A stretch of 64,000 nucleotides of DNA from UBA3839 sp902776985 (GCA_902776985.1 CACYSD010000022.1:20558-84557), one strand, 5' to 3'. Numbered from the stretch's first letter, positions 1 to 9,438 are shown. Program-made: numbers and translations. The notes: generated from the letters alone by a model not told the origin.

Positions 1-515
1 CCACCCATGTACTGCTTGATAAGCTGATATGAAGTACGTCCGAGTTGTCGGTCGATAAGTTTAATCAAGAGTTTGCCCTGCGAGAACGTCAGTTTCTTCA
101 GCCTTGGAGTATAGTCTTTCTTCAGTTTCTTCTCCATCTCCTTGGTGTATGCATCACGCGATTCCTTGTCGGGAAGGGAATCAAGATGAGCCATCTGCCG
201 CTCTACTTCATGCTGAATCTCCACTGCTATTGGATAGACAATTTTTATATTCCTGGCAATCTTGTAGTATTTCTTGGCCTGACGCACAGATTCAAACTTC
301 AGTTCTTTGAACACGAGGACTTCAGCAATTTCGTACACCCACTCTTCCTCGCCTTCCCATATTGCCTTACCCTTGCAATAGATGCCATGGCGGAATATCG
401 GAGGTCCGGACGGATCTTCGTCAGGCAGAATGACGTCCTGTGCCTTTGCTGCCGAAAAGCCACAAAAGCATAGAATCAAAGCTGTCAAAAGCCTATATGG
501 AAGAACTCGTCCCAT
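1..515 (-). CDS. DUF4294 family secreted protein (3' end outside window)
   Basis: The reading frame starts at the ATG at 513-515 on the minus strand and runs open off the left edge (171 codons seen). The N-terminus is a signal peptide of about 24 residues ending in AAKA before QDV. The body is rich in Lys/Glu and carries the segment LIKLIDRQLGRTSYQLIK near the visible end, which I recognise as the conserved core of the DUF4294 family of Bacteroidetes. Its biochemical role is unknown to me. It lies 5 nt downstream of the glutaminyl cyclase gene on the same strand, so the two are probably co-transcribed and both act in the cell envelope. Family assignment is from memory of the motif. Confidence 0.8.
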   Translation of the reverse strand, partial: MGRVLPYRLLTALILCFCGFSAAKAQDVILPDEDPSGPPIFRHGIYCKGKAIWEGEEEWVYEIAEVLVFKELKFESVRQAKKYYKIARNIKIVYPIAVEIQHEVERQMAHLDSLPDKESRDAYTKEMEKKLKKDYTPRLKKLTFSQGKLLIKLIDRQLGRTSYQLIKQYMG

Positions 516-520
516 AGTTT

Positions 521-1546
521 TTATTTGATGTCTTCGGTGTATATAACTTCAGCAACAGTTTGTCCTACCGCCTTCAAGGTGCTTTTGTCTATATGCTGCG
601 GATCATCTGCATGAGTATGCCATGTCGTGCAGAAGGAACGTCCGTCCTTGTCGCTTCCGATAATGTCAATACATTGGATTCCTGTTGCCATCACCTGAAG
701 ATGGTCATCGGTGATGCCTCCTCCTTGTTCGTTGACAAAGTAGTTGCCATAGTTCAGCTGACGAGCAGTAGCCCATACACGGTCAAGGACTTGCGGAGCA
801 TACTGCAGGCTGAAATACTCTTTTCTGAACACACAGTTAGCACCGCCCACCATGTCGAGAAGTATGGCGAATCGTGCTCTGTAGCCGGGCTTATGAACAT
901 TCTTCGCCCAATAGGCCGAACCCAGACACCATGTATCTGAATGATCCTCATCGGGCGACTGCTCAGCCCACTGAGGAGTTCCCTGATCTTCGGCATCGAA
1001 GCATATCAGGTCAACTCCATAATTAACAGGAGTCTGTTGCATAAGCCGGGCCAGTTCAAGCATTACTGCCACACCGCTTGCTCCGTCATTAGCTCCGAGA
1101 AGAGGAGTATGGTGGAGAGATTCGTCAGGATCATTGTCTGCCCAATGTCTGGAATCCCAATGGCTGCAAATCATGATACGTATTGCAGCTGAAGGATTGT
1201 AAGAAGCGATGATATTGGTAGAATTGACGCTGGTGCCATCGTAAAGGCGCAGCTGTGCGTTCTGCAAAGTGACTTCGGCACCATATTGTTCAAACTTCTG
1301 CTGCAACCACAGCTGGCACTGATTGTGTGCCTCACTATTCATGGTTCGAGGGCCGAATGCACACTGAGACTCAATGAACTGATATGCTGAATCCACATTA
1401 AACTCCGGGCTTTTCTGCTCATAGACCTGAGTTGCTGATTCTGACTGATGTCCTGAACTTCCGCTTCCTTTGCAGGAGGTCAGGGAAACTGTAGTAACAG
1501 CTGTGAAGAAAACAAGTATTGAATATACTAAAGATTTACTTTTCAT
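521..1546 (-). CDS. type II glutaminyl-peptide cyclotransferase, M28-fold lipoprotein
   Basis: Predicted zinc-dependent glutaminyl cyclase that converts N-terminal Gln to pyroglutamate on exported proteins. The first 25 residues form a lipoprotein signal (lipobox LTSC, Cys25). Visible M28/QC motifs in order: SHWDSRH, GANDGASGVAVMLELAR (metal Asp), CFDAEDQG (catalytic Glu region), LLDMVGG, TDDHLQV and WHTHADD (metal His). The DDH and WHT motifs fit animal-type QCs better than plain aminopeptidases. Similar enzymes are known in Porphyromonas, Prevotella and Tannerella. The open frame extends to 1594, but a TAACTTTG promoter box at 1570-1577 lies inside that extension, so I start at the ATG at 1544-1546 (341 aa). 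The alternative is an M28 aminopeptidase. Confidence 0.85.
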   Translation of the reverse strand: MKSKSLVYSILVFFTAVTTVSLTSCKGSGSSGHQSESATQVYEQKSPEFNVDSAYQFIESQCAFGPRTMNSEAHNQCQLWLQQKFEQYGAEVTLQNAQLRLYDGTSVNSTNIIASYNPSAAIRIMICSHWDSRHWADNDPDESLHHTPLLGANDGASGVAVMLELARLMQQTPVNYGVDLICFDAEDQGTPQWAEQSPDEDHSDTWCLGSAYWAKNVHKPGYRARFAILLDMVGGANCVFRKEYFSLQYAPQVLDRVWATARQLNYGNYFVNEQGGGITDDHLQVMATGIQCIDIIGSDKDGRSFCTTWHTHADDPQHIDKSTLKAVGQTVAEVIYTEDIK

Positions 1547-1569
1547 TCTTGGGCATTTTATATCGGCTG

Positions 1570-1577
1570 CAAAGTTA
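1570..1577 (-). promoter_or_regulatory. Bacteroidales -7 box of the glutaminyl cyclase/DUF4294 unit
   Basis: TAACTTTG on the minus strand matches TAnnTTTG and sits about 24 nt before the chosen start codon. I could not place a clear -33 TTTG. Confidence 0.5.
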
Positions 1578-1701
1578 AACAAAAAATTTGTCACAGTACT
1601 TAAATAGAAATATAAAATATGTCAAAGTGTTTTAAGGATTTAAAAGGAATAATTTTTTGCAAATCTGTGGCTTATGGTAATGTCATTTGAAATTAAAGTC
1701 G

Positions 1702-1709
1702 TAATTTTG
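1702..1709 (+). promoter_or_regulatory. -7 box TAATTTTG upstream of the lipoprotein gene
   Basis: TAATTTTG followed by C fits the TAnnTTTG consensus and lies 33 nt before the ATG at 1743. It supports the internal start of that gene over the upstream in-frame ATG at 1674. Confidence 0.5.
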
Positions 1710-1742
1710 CAGTCGAAAACGAAAAAACATCTTAAAATCATT

Positions 1743-2255
1743 ATGAAAAGAGCATTTTTACAACTGTATATCATGGTGTTTGCATCAGTTGCCACTGTGG
1801 TTTTGGCAACTTCGTGCAATAGCAAGTCAGGAACAAACGCTGAAACAGCAGCCCAGGACGAGATTAGCATCGATGAAGATGACGACGAACTCTCTGCCGA
1901 AGACGAGACAATTGATGAATTGCGCGACGAAATCGCAATGGCAAACACACAATGTCCGATTCCAATGGACGGAGGCAATATCGTAAGAATGGAACTTGAG
2001 GACGATTACATGGTATATGAATGTGTAATCGACGACGCAAAGCACAAGGAAGCAGCTTTCCTCGAAAGGAAGAATCAGATGCAGGAAGCTATGATGCAGG
2101 AAATGAAACGTCAATACAAATCCCTGCCAGATGAAGAGAATTTCCTGTCAAAACTCCACGAAGTGGGCTGCAACGTGAAATATGTCTTCAAGAATGATGA
2201 GACTGACGAGGTGATAATGGAAATCATCCTGCCAATAAATGAAATCGCAGATTAA
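1743..2255 (+). CDS. acidic lipoprotein of unknown function
   Basis: A 170-residue protein with a lipoprotein signal (LATSC, Cys at about residue 25), then a very acidic linker (EISIDEDDDELSAEDE) and a compact C-terminal half ending in EIILPINEIAD. I do not recognise a named family. The mature protein probably sits on the periplasmic face of a membrane. The in-frame extension to 1674 is rejected because a promoter box at 1702-1709 falls within it and the MKRAFL start gives a clean signal peptide. It is followed by hisS 42 nt downstream and may share its transcript. Confidence 0.75.
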   Translation: MKRAFLQLYIMVFASVATVVLATSCNSKSGTNAETAAQDEISIDEDDDELSAEDETIDELRDEIAMANTQCPIPMDGGNIVRMELEDDYMVYECVIDDAKHKEAAFLERKNQMQEAMMQEMKRQYKSLPDEENFLSKLHEVGCNVKYVFKNDETDEVIMEIILPINEIAD

Positions 2256-2297
2256 CAATCGAATAATCTGTAAATTATTAAATTGTAAAATCACAAG

Positions 2298-3659
2298 ATG
2301 TCACAGAAACCATCAATACCCAAAGGTACGCGCGACTTCGGCCCAGGCGAAATGGCGCGACGCAACTATATCTTCAACACAATCCGTCAGGTCTATGCAC
2401 TTTACGGATTTGAACAAATCGAAACTCCAGCGATGGAGAACCTCTCAACCCTTATGGGTAAATACGGAGAGGAAGGCGACAAGCTGCTGTTTAAGATTCT
2501 CAACTCAGGCGACTGCCTCAAAGGCATCACCGACGAGCAGTTGCTCGAGCGCAACATTCCTCGTTTTGCAGCATGCGTCTGTGAAAAAGGACTACGCTAT
2601 GACCTCACAGTGCCGTTTGCCCGTTACGTAGTGCAGCACCGTGAAGAATTGACTCTGCCTTTCCGCCGCTACCAGATTCAGCCTGTTTGGAGAGCAGACC
2701 GTCCACAGAAAGGACGCTACCGCGAATTCTATCAATGCGATGCAGACGTGGTAGGCAGTGAGTCACTGCTCAACGAAGTGGAATTGATGCAGATTGTGGA
2801 TGAGGTATTCACCCGTTTCGGAGTCAGAGTTGACATCAAGATCAACAACCGTAAGATTCTTACCGGAATTGCAGAAGTAATCGGTGAGGCTGACAAAATC
2901 GTCGACATCACTGTTGCCATCGACAAACTGGACAAGATTGGACTGGACAATGTGAACGAGGAACTGCGTGAGGCAGGAATCAGTGAGGCAGCTATTGCTC
3001 AGCTCCAGCCAATCATCCTGCTTAGCGGAACCAACGAGGAGAAGCTCAATACTGTCTCGCAACTCCTTGCCACCAGCGAAATCGGCATGAAGGGAGTGGA
3101 GGAAATCCGTTTCATCCTTGGCCAGCTCGCCAGCACACCACTTCGCAACTCTATCACTTTCGATCTGACACTGGCAAGAGGACTCAACTACTACACAGGA
3201 GCAATCTTCGAAGTCAAGGCTCTTGACGTGGAAATAGGAAGCATCACCGGAGGCGGTCGCTACGACAACCTTACCGGCATATTTGGTATGCCAGGTCTTA
3301 GCGGTGTAGGTATTTCTTTCGGCGCAGACAGAATCTACGACGTGCTGAACCAACTGAATCTCTATCCAGAGTCTGCCGTAACCACTACACAACTTCTCTT
3401 CGTGAACTTCGGAGAAGCAGAAGCAACATTCTGCCGTCAGGCATTGCTGAAAGTCCGCAACGCAGGAATCCGTGCAGAGATTTATCCTGATTCTGCGAAG
3501 ATGAAGAAACAGATGAGTTATGCCAATGCCAAGCAGATTCCTTATGTTGCAATCGTTGGCGAGACAGAACTTGCAGAGCAGAAAATCAATCTTAAGAATA
3601 TGCTTACAGGAGAGCAGCAACTCCTCACCGTTGACGAGTTGGTAAACTGCTTGAAGTAA
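2298..3659 (+). CDS. hisS: histidyl-tRNA synthetase
   Basis: Class II aminoacyl-tRNA synthetase of 453 residues that charges tRNA-His in the cytoplasm. Visible landmarks are the N-terminal PKGTRDFGPGEM, motif 2 around RPQKGRYREFYQCDAD, the histidine-specific LARGLNYYTGAIFEV, motif 3 near SGVGISFGADRIYD, and a C-terminal anticodon-binding domain ending in LVNCLK. The length is typical of the longer Bacteroidetes HisS. It is followed by a U32-family gene and leuS on the same strand. Confidence 0.97.
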   Translation: MSQKPSIPKGTRDFGPGEMARRNYIFNTIRQVYALYGFEQIETPAMENLSTLMGKYGEEGDKLLFKILNSGDCLKGITDEQLLERNIPRFAACVCEKGLRYDLTVPFARYVVQHREELTLPFRRYQIQPVWRADRPQKGRYREFYQCDADVVGSESLLNEVELMQIVDEVFTRFGVRVDIKINNRKILTGIAEVIGEADKIVDITVAIDKLDKIGLDNVNEELREAGISEAAIAQLQPIILLSGTNEEKLNTVSQLLATSEIGMKGVEEIRFILGQLASTPLRNSITFDLTLARGLNYYTGAIFEVKALDVEIGSITGGGRYDNLTGIFGMPGLSGVGISFGADRIYDVLNQLNLYPESAVTTTQLLFVNFGEAEATFCRQALLKVRNAGIRAEIYPDSAKMKKQMSYANAKQIPYVAIVGETELAEQKINLKNMLTGEQQLLTVDELVNCLK

Positions 3660-3686
3660 ATTCCCGAATCTAATCATCACACATCC

Positions 3687-4949
3687 ATGCAGCGCTCAGA
3701 TTTTGAAATAATGGCCCCGGTGGGATCTCGCGAGAGTCTTGCGGCAGCTATAAACGCAGGTGCAAACAGCGTTTATTTCGGCATTGGCAAGCTCAACATG
3801 CGTTCGCACTCTGCCAACGCCTTCACCATAGACGATCTGAAGGAAATTGCACAGATATGTCATGAGCACGGACTGAAAAGCTACCTCACCGTCAACACCA
3901 TCATTTACGGCGAAGACATCGACACCATGCATGAGATTGTTGATGCAGCACATGAGGCACGAATCAGTGCGGTGATTGCCAGTGATGTGGCAGTGATGAC
4001 CTATTGCCGACAAATCGGACAGGAGGTTCATCTCAGCACACAACTCAACATCAGCAATGTGGAGGCTCTGCGATTCTATGCACAGTTTGCTGACGTAGTG
4101 GTTTTGGCACGTGAACTCAATATGTTCCAGGTAAAGGAGATTTACGAGCAGATTGAGGCACAGCATATCTGCGGGCCAAGCGGACAACTGGTACGCATAG
4201 AGATGTTCTGTCATGGAGCACTTTGCATGGCCATCAGCGGTAAATGCTACCTGTCGCTTCAGAACGCCGGACGCAGCGCCAACCGCGGTGAATGTGTGCA
4301 GATATGCCGACGCGGCTACGAAGTACATGACCTTGAGACAGGAACAGAACTGGCTGTAGACAATAAATATATAATGTCGCCAAAAGACCTCAAGACCATT
4401 GACTTCATCGATATAATGATGAACGCTGGAGTTCGTGTGTTCAAAATTGAAGGACGTGCCCGCGGACCTGAATATGTACAGACTGTAGTCAGTGCATACA
4501 ATCAGGCCATCCAGGCTGTTTGCGACGGCACATTCCATAGCAATCCAGAACAGCTGAAGCTGTGGAACGAACAACTCGCCACGGTCTTCAACCGCGGATT
4601 CTGGGATGGCTACTATCAAGGACAGAAGTTAGGCGAATGGTGCGAAGTCTATGGTTCCAAAGCTACAGAGCAAAAGGTCTATTCTGGTAAATGCGTGAAA
4701 TACTTCAGCAAAATCGGTGTTGCAGAATTTCTCATTGAGAACGAGCCATTGAATGTGGGTCAGAAAATTCTTGTAACAGGTGTAACAACGGGAGCGTTAA
4801 TCCAAACTGTTGACGAAATCCGTTTTGACCTCAAGCCTGTTGAAAAGGCTGAACGCGGACAACACATCAGCATCAAGACAAATGAGCGCGTCCGTCCAGG
4901 TGACAAACTCTACATACTGCAAAAACGAAGTTTGGCTACCCCCTTATAA
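3687..4949 (+). CDS. peptidase U32-family protein (TrhP/YegQ-like)
   Basis: 420 residues with the U32 signature EMFCHGALCMAISGKCYLS at about 173-191, and further cysteines in GECVQICRRG. The N-terminus IMAPVGSRESLAAAINAGA is the usual family start. Members once called collagenases are now mostly linked to prephenate-dependent tRNA hydroxylation (TrhP) or rRNA C2501 hydroxylation (RlhA). The length and Cys cluster suit TrhP/YegQ, but I cannot separate the subfamilies by eye. It sits between hisS and leuS, in keeping with a role in translation. Confidence 0.85.
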   Translation: MQRSDFEIMAPVGSRESLAAAINAGANSVYFGIGKLNMRSHSANAFTIDDLKEIAQICHEHGLKSYLTVNTIIYGEDIDTMHEIVDAAHEARISAVIASDVAVMTYCRQIGQEVHLSTQLNISNVEALRFYAQFADVVVLARELNMFQVKEIYEQIEAQHICGPSGQLVRIEMFCHGALCMAISGKCYLSLQNAGRSANRGECVQICRRGYEVHDLETGTELAVDNKYIMSPKDLKTIDFIDIMMNAGVRVFKIEGRARGPEYVQTVVSAYNQAIQAVCDGTFHSNPEQLKLWNEQLATVFNRGFWDGYYQGQKLGEWCEVYGSKATEQKVYSGKCVKYFSKIGVAEFLIENEPLNVGQKILVTGVTTGALIQTVDEIRFDLKPVEKAERGQHISIKTNERVRPGDKLYILQKRSLATPL

Positions 4950-4981
4950 TTATTAATTTGTAATTTATAATTTTTAGATAT

Positions 4982-7855
4982 ATGGACTACAATTTCAGAG
5001 AAATTGAACAGAAATGGCAAGCGCAATGGGTTAAAAACCAAACCTATCGCGTCACAGAAGACAAAAACCGTAAGAAATTCTACGTACTCAATATGTTCCC
5101 CTACCCCAGCGGTGCAGGACTTCACGTCGGACACCCTCTGGGATATATAGCAAGCGATATCTACGCTCGCTACAAGCGTCTTCAGGGTTTCAACGTACTG
5201 AACCCAATGGGCTACGATGCCTATGGACTGCCAGCAGAGCAGTATGCTATTCAAACAGGACAACACCCTGAAATCACAACATTCCAGAACATTGACCGCT
5301 ACCGCCAGCAGCTCGACAAGATAGGTTTCTGCTTTGACTGGGACCGTGAAGTTCGCACCTGCGATCCAGTTTATTACAAATGGACTCAATGGGCTTTCCA
5401 ACTGATGTTTGAAAGCTACTATGGTAGTTCCCTTCCAACCTCCACAAAAGGTAAGGAGCAGAAACCAAAGGCACGCCCTATTTCAGAGTTGGTAGCCTAT
5501 CTTAAGGAAAATGGTACTGAGGGCTTGGAAAAATACGGCATTGCTCAGAGCGAAGAACTGTCGTTCACTGCTGCTGAATGGAATGCAATGGACGAGAAGC
5601 AGCAGAGTGAGACTCTGATGAACTGGCGCATTGCATATCTCGGAGAGACCATGGTGAACTGGTGTCCTGCATTGGGAACAGTTCTCGCTAACGACGAGGT
5701 GATTGACGGAGTGAGTGCCCGTGGCGGTTACCCTGTAGAACAGAAGAAAATGCGTCAATGGTGTCTGCGTGTCAGCGCATACGCTCAACGTCTGCTCGAC
5801 GGTCTTGAAACCATCGATTGGACAGACTCTCTCAAAGAGACACAGCGCAACTGGATTGGTCGTAGCGAAGGTACCGAAATGCAGTTCAAGGTTGCAGGCA
5901 GCGATCAGTCGTTTACAATCTTCACTACACGTGCCGACACCATCTTCGGTGTTACATTCATGGTTCTGGCACCTGAAAGCGAACTCGTTGACCAACTCAC
6001 AACAAGCGAGCAGCGTGGCGCAGTAGATGAATATCTGGCATACGTTCGCAAACGTACTGAACGTGAACGTCAGATTGACCACACTGTAACAGGTGTATTC
6101 TCTGGCTCTTATGCAGTAAACCCATTTACAGGAGAAGAAATTCCTATCTGGATATCAGAATACGTACTTGCAGGCTACGGCACAGGTGCCATCATGGCAG
6201 TACCAGCTCACGACAGCCGTGACTACGCTTTTGCCCGTCACTTCAACCTGCCTATTATTCCTCTTATTGAAGGTGCAGACGTAAGTGAAGAGAGCTTTGA
6301 TGCCAAGGAAGGAATTGTGATGAATTCTCCACGCCAAGAAAACGGAGGATTCTCACTCAACGGTCTTACAGTGAAGGAAGCTATCGCTGCAACAAAGAAA
6401 TATGTTACCGAGAACGGTCTGGGACGCGTAAAGGTGAACTACCGTTTGCGTGATGCTATTTTCTCACGTCAGCGCTATTGGGGTGAACCATTCCCTGTTT
6501 ACTACAAGAATGGAATCCCCACAATGATTCCTCAAGAGTGTCTGCCACTGCTGTTGCCAGAAGTAGACAAGTTCCTGCCAACCGAAACAGGTGAGCCGCC
6601 ACTCGGCAACGCTGACTGCTGGGCATGGGACGAAAGTGCACGTAAGGTGGTAAGCAAATCGCTTATCGATGAGAAGAACGTCTTCCCTATCGAACTCTTC
6701 ACCATGCCTGGATTTGCAGGTTCTTCTGCATACTATCTCCGCTACATGGACCCACACAACACCGAAGCACTCGTAAGCCGTGAAGCAGATGAGTACTGGC
6801 AGAACGTAGATCTCTATGTAGGTGGAACCGAACATGCAACCGGTCACCTTATCTACTCACGCTTCTGGAATAAATTCCTCTTCGACATGGGTTATAGCGT
6901 TAAGGAAGAACCATTCCAGAAACTGATCAATCAGGGTATGATTCAGGGACGTTCAAACTTTGTATATAGAATTAAAGATACCAACACATTTGTATCTTAT
7001 AATTTGCGCAAAGAATATGATGTGACTCCGCTTCATGTTGATGTAAACATTGTTCAGAACGATGTGCTTGACCTCGAAGCATTCAAGGCTTGGCGTCCTG
7101 AATTCAACAACGCAGAGTTTATCCTTGAGGATGGCAAATATGTATGCGGCTGGGCTATTGAGAAGATGTCGAAGTCTATGTTCAACGTTGTGAACCCGGA
7201 TATGATTGTGGAGCGTTTCGGTGCCGACACACTCCGTCTGTATGAAATGTTCCTCGGTCCTGTTGAAGCATCAAAGCCTTGGGACACCAATGGTATCGAC
7301 GGTTGTCACCGATTCCTGCGCAAACTTTGGATGTTTGCCTACGACAAGGACGGCACACTGCGCTGCAACGACGAATCAGAAGCTTCGAAGGAAGAGCTGA
7401 AGTCTATCCACAAACTCATCAAAAAAGTGACTTCAGATATTGAGGCTTTCTCATACAATACCAGTGTGTCTGCCTTCATGATTTGTCTGAACGAACTCAC
7501 AGCACTGAAGAGTGCCAACCGCAAGGTATTGGAGGACTTTGTTGTGCTGCTTGCACCATTCTGTCCTCATATCAGCGAAGAACTCTGGGCTTCACTCGGA
7601 CATACTACAAGCGTGTGTGATGCACAATGGCCTGTATTCAACGAGGAACACCTTCGTGAAGACAGCATCAGTCTGACTATTTCCTTCAACGGAAAGGCTC
7701 GTTTCCAGATGCAGTTCCCTGCAGACGCCGACAATGACAGCATCGAAGCAGCAGTTCTTCAGAATCCACAATCAGCCAAATACATGGAAGGCTGGCAGCA
7801 CGTCAAGACAATTGTCGTTCCAAAGAAAATTGTAAACATCGTACTGAAAAAGTAA
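4982..7855 (+). CDS. leuS: leucyl-tRNA synthetase
   Basis: Class I synthetase of 957 residues that charges tRNA-Leu. The HIGH-type motif is HVGH in PYPSGAGLHVGHPLG (about residues 40-54). The editing domain includes TIFTTRADTIFGVTF and the KMSKS motif appears as EKMSKSMFNVV (about 727). Residues near 147-162 (GSSLPTSTKGKEQKPK) form an extra hydrophilic loop. Its DNA (5420-5466) resembles the C/G-rich palindromic elements found elsewhere in the window, so it is probably an in-frame insertion. The gene is followed after 3 nt by the YitT-RdgB fusion gene. Confidence 0.97.
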   Translation: MDYNFREIEQKWQAQWVKNQTYRVTEDKNRKKFYVLNMFPYPSGAGLHVGHPLGYIASDIYARYKRLQGFNVLNPMGYDAYGLPAEQYAIQTGQHPEITTFQNIDRYRQQLDKIGFCFDWDREVRTCDPVYYKWTQWAFQLMFESYYGSSLPTSTKGKEQKPKARPISELVAYLKENGTEGLEKYGIAQSEELSFTAAEWNAMDEKQQSETLMNWRIAYLGETMVNWCPALGTVLANDEVIDGVSARGGYPVEQKKMRQWCLRVSAYAQRLLDGLETIDWTDSLKETQRNWIGRSEGTEMQFKVAGSDQSFTIFTTRADTIFGVTFMVLAPESELVDQLTTSEQRGAVDEYLAYVRKRTERERQIDHTVTGVFSGSYAVNPFTGEEIPIWISEYVLAGYGTGAIMAVPAHDSRDYAFARHFNLPIIPLIEGADVSEESFDAKEGIVMNSPRQENGGFSLNGLTVKEAIAATKKYVTENGLGRVKVNYRLRDAIFSRQRYWGEPFPVYYKNGIPTMIPQECLPLLLPEVDKFLPTETGEPPLGNADCWAWDESARKVVSKSLIDEKNVFPIELFTMPGFAGSSAYYLRYMDPHNTEALVSREADEYWQNVDLYVGGTEHATGHLIYSRFWNKFLFDMGYSVKEEPFQKLINQGMIQGRSNFVYRIKDTNTFVSYNLRKEYDVTPLHVDVNIVQNDVLDLEAFKAWRPEFNNAEFILEDGKYVCGWAIEKMSKSMFNVVNPDMIVERFGADTLRLYEMFLGPVEASKPWDTNGIDGCHRFLRKLWMFAYDKDGTLRCNDESEASKEELKSIHKLIKKVTSDIEAFSYNTSVSAFMICLNELTALKSANRKVLEDFVVLLAPFCPHISEELWASLGHTTSVCDAQWPVFNEEHLREDSISLTISFNGKARFQMQFPADADNDSIEAAVLQNPQSAKYMEGWQHVKTIVVPKKIVNIVLKK
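5420..5466 (+). repeat. palindromic-type element inserted in frame in leuS
   Basis: The stretch contains TTCCCTTCCAACCTCC and, after a short centre, AAGGTAAGGAGCAG. These are degenerate halves of the CCCCTCC...GGAGGGG elements seen between genes (for example 51655-51674). It encodes about 16 residues absent from LeuS sequences that I remember. Confidence 0.45.
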
Positions 7856-7858
7856 TTT

Positions 7859-9376
7859 ATGACTCCACAATTGCCTGCATTTGCACGAAACGCCTGGGTC
7901 GAACTACGTGATTATGTGTTCATCACCATTGGTCTTTTTATCTATGCCAGCGGTCTCACCCTCTTCATGCTTCCTCACGAAATCACAACAGGCGGCATAG
8001 CCGGTGTTTCATCTATCGTTTACTACGTCACAGGACTGGAGGTTCAGAACACCTATCTCGCCATTAACGTGATTTTCCTCATAGCGGCAATCATCGAACT
8101 GGGATGGAAGTTCTGTTTCAAAACCATCTATGCCGTAATCATGCTTTCTTTTATATTGTGGCTATTGCAACGTATAATAGAAATGCAACCAGGCGTAGAA
8201 CCTGGACATCTGCCACAAGTTATGCCCGACCGCTTCATGTCGTGCGTCATCGGTGGTATTCTTGAAGGAGCGGCACTTGCCATCTGTTTCCTCAACAATG
8301 GTTCAACTGGTGGAACAGACATCATTGCTGCCATCGTAAACAAATACAAGAATCTGAGTCTGGGTTACGTAATACTTACCTGCGATATCATCATTATCTC
8401 GTCAAGTTATTTCGTATTCCAGGATCAGCCAGATTGTTGGGAACGCGTAATCTGCGGTATAGTAACGCTGAGTATCTCTGCCTTCACACTGGACTATGTG
8501 ATGAACCGCAGACGTCAGTCCGTTCAGTTCATGATTTTCTCCCGCAACTACTCAAAAATTGCGGATGCTATCAATTCCACAGGACGTGGCGTGACTGTGC
8601 TTGACGGGCAAGGATGGTACACTAAGACCGAGCGCAAGGTGATTGTTTGTCTTGCCAAGAAAAGCGAGAGCATCAATATCTTCCGTATGATAAAGAGCAT
8701 CGACCCATATTGTTTTGTATCTATGGCCAATGCACAAGGTGTGTTCGGAGAAGGTTTTGACACCATAAAGGCAAAGGTGGCAAACAACAAGCAGACACTC
8801 GTGTTTGCGACAAACAACCAACACAAGCTTGAAGAGGTGCGACAGATGCTTGGCGACCGCTATGAGGTTCGCAGCCTCGATGATATCGGCTGTCATACCG
8901 ATATACCAGAGACAGGAAGCACTTTCCGTGAGAACGCACTTATGAAGGCACAGTTTGTCAAAACCTACTACGGATTTGACTGCTTTGCCGACGACAGCGG
9001 GCTTGAATGTGAAGCACTCGGCGGTGCACCAGGTGTGCACTCCGCACGTTACGCAAGTGAAGTCGGACACGACAGCGAAGCGAATATGAATAAGCTTCTC
9101 CACGAACTCGAAGGTAAAGAAAACCGCAAAGCCAATTTCCGCACCGTCATTGCCTTTGTCACTACTGATGCCGTGCACTACTTTGAAGGCACCGTTGAGG
9201 GTGTGATTCTCGTAAGTCGCCGTGGTGAAGGCGGATTCGGTTACGATCCTGTATTCCTGCCTGACGGCTATGAACAGACTTTTGCAGAAATGTCAGCAGA
9301 ACAGAAAAACAGCATAAGTCACCGTGCACGTGCTGTTGCAAAATTCGTAGATTTCCTCCACGAGCAGCATAAATAA
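7859..9376 (+). CDS. YitT-type membrane protein fused to RdgB/HAM1 dNTP pyrophosphatase
   Basis: One uninterrupted 505-codon frame with two usually separate proteins. Residues 1 to about 300 are a YitT-family protein: five or six membrane segments, the motif LFMLPHEITTGGIAGVSS, then a DUF2179 domain ending in ANAQGVFGEGFDTIK. Residues about 311-505 are a complete RdgB/HAM1 non-canonical purine dNTP pyrophosphatase: FATNNQHKLEEVRQML, FADDSGLECEAL, GAPGVHSARYA, GFGYDPVF and SHRARAV. No stop separates them. A GTG at codon 307 could allow separate translation of the RdgB part. The YitT role is unknown; RdgB hydrolyses dITP/XTP. It lies 3 nt after leuS. Confidence 0.9.
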   Translation: MTPQLPAFARNAWVELRDYVFITIGLFIYASGLTLFMLPHEITTGGIAGVSSIVYYVTGLEVQNTYLAINVIFLIAAIIELGWKFCFKTIYAVIMLSFILWLLQRIIEMQPGVEPGHLPQVMPDRFMSCVIGGILEGAALAICFLNNGSTGGTDIIAAIVNKYKNLSLGYVILTCDIIIISSSYFVFQDQPDCWERVICGIVTLSISAFTLDYVMNRRRQSVQFMIFSRNYSKIADAINSTGRGVTVLDGQGWYTKTERKVIVCLAKKSESINIFRMIKSIDPYCFVSMANAQGVFGEGFDTIKAKVANNKQTLVFATNNQHKLEEVRQMLGDRYEVRSLDDIGCHTDIPETGSTFRENALMKAQFVKTYYGFDCFADDSGLECEALGGAPGVHSARYASEVGHDSEANMNKLLHELEGKENRKANFRTVIAFVTTDAVHYFEGTVEGVILVSRRGEGGFGYDPVFLPDGYEQTFAEMSAEQKNSISHRARAVAKFVDFLHEQHK

Positions 9377-9437
9377 ATATAGTATAAACAAAAAAGGCTT
9401 CGAGTTGTCTCGAAGCCTTTTTTGTTTATACTATATT
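9376..9437. terminator. bidirectional intrinsic terminator, perfect 29-bp stem
   Basis: The arms at 9376-9404 and 9409-9437 are exact inverted repeats with a TTGT loop, and each arm ends in an A/T run (CTCGAAGCCTTTTTT). It sits between the convergent YitT-RdgB and aquaporin genes and can terminate both. Confidence 0.9.
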
Positions 9438-9438
9438 C

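Noticed and set aside
2763..3680. 305-codon minus-strand frame
   Set aside because: It lies entirely opposite hisS, in which the coding evidence is overwhelming.
3696..4619. 307-codon minus-strand frame
   Set aside because: Antisense to the U32 gene; Cys/Val-rich composition typical of reverse-complement coding DNA.
4950..4981. AT-rich leader TAATTTGTAATTTATAATT as a special element
   Set aside because: Similar AT-rich strings occur before several genes (for example 33310 and 58676) and carry no clear structure; probably ordinary spacer.
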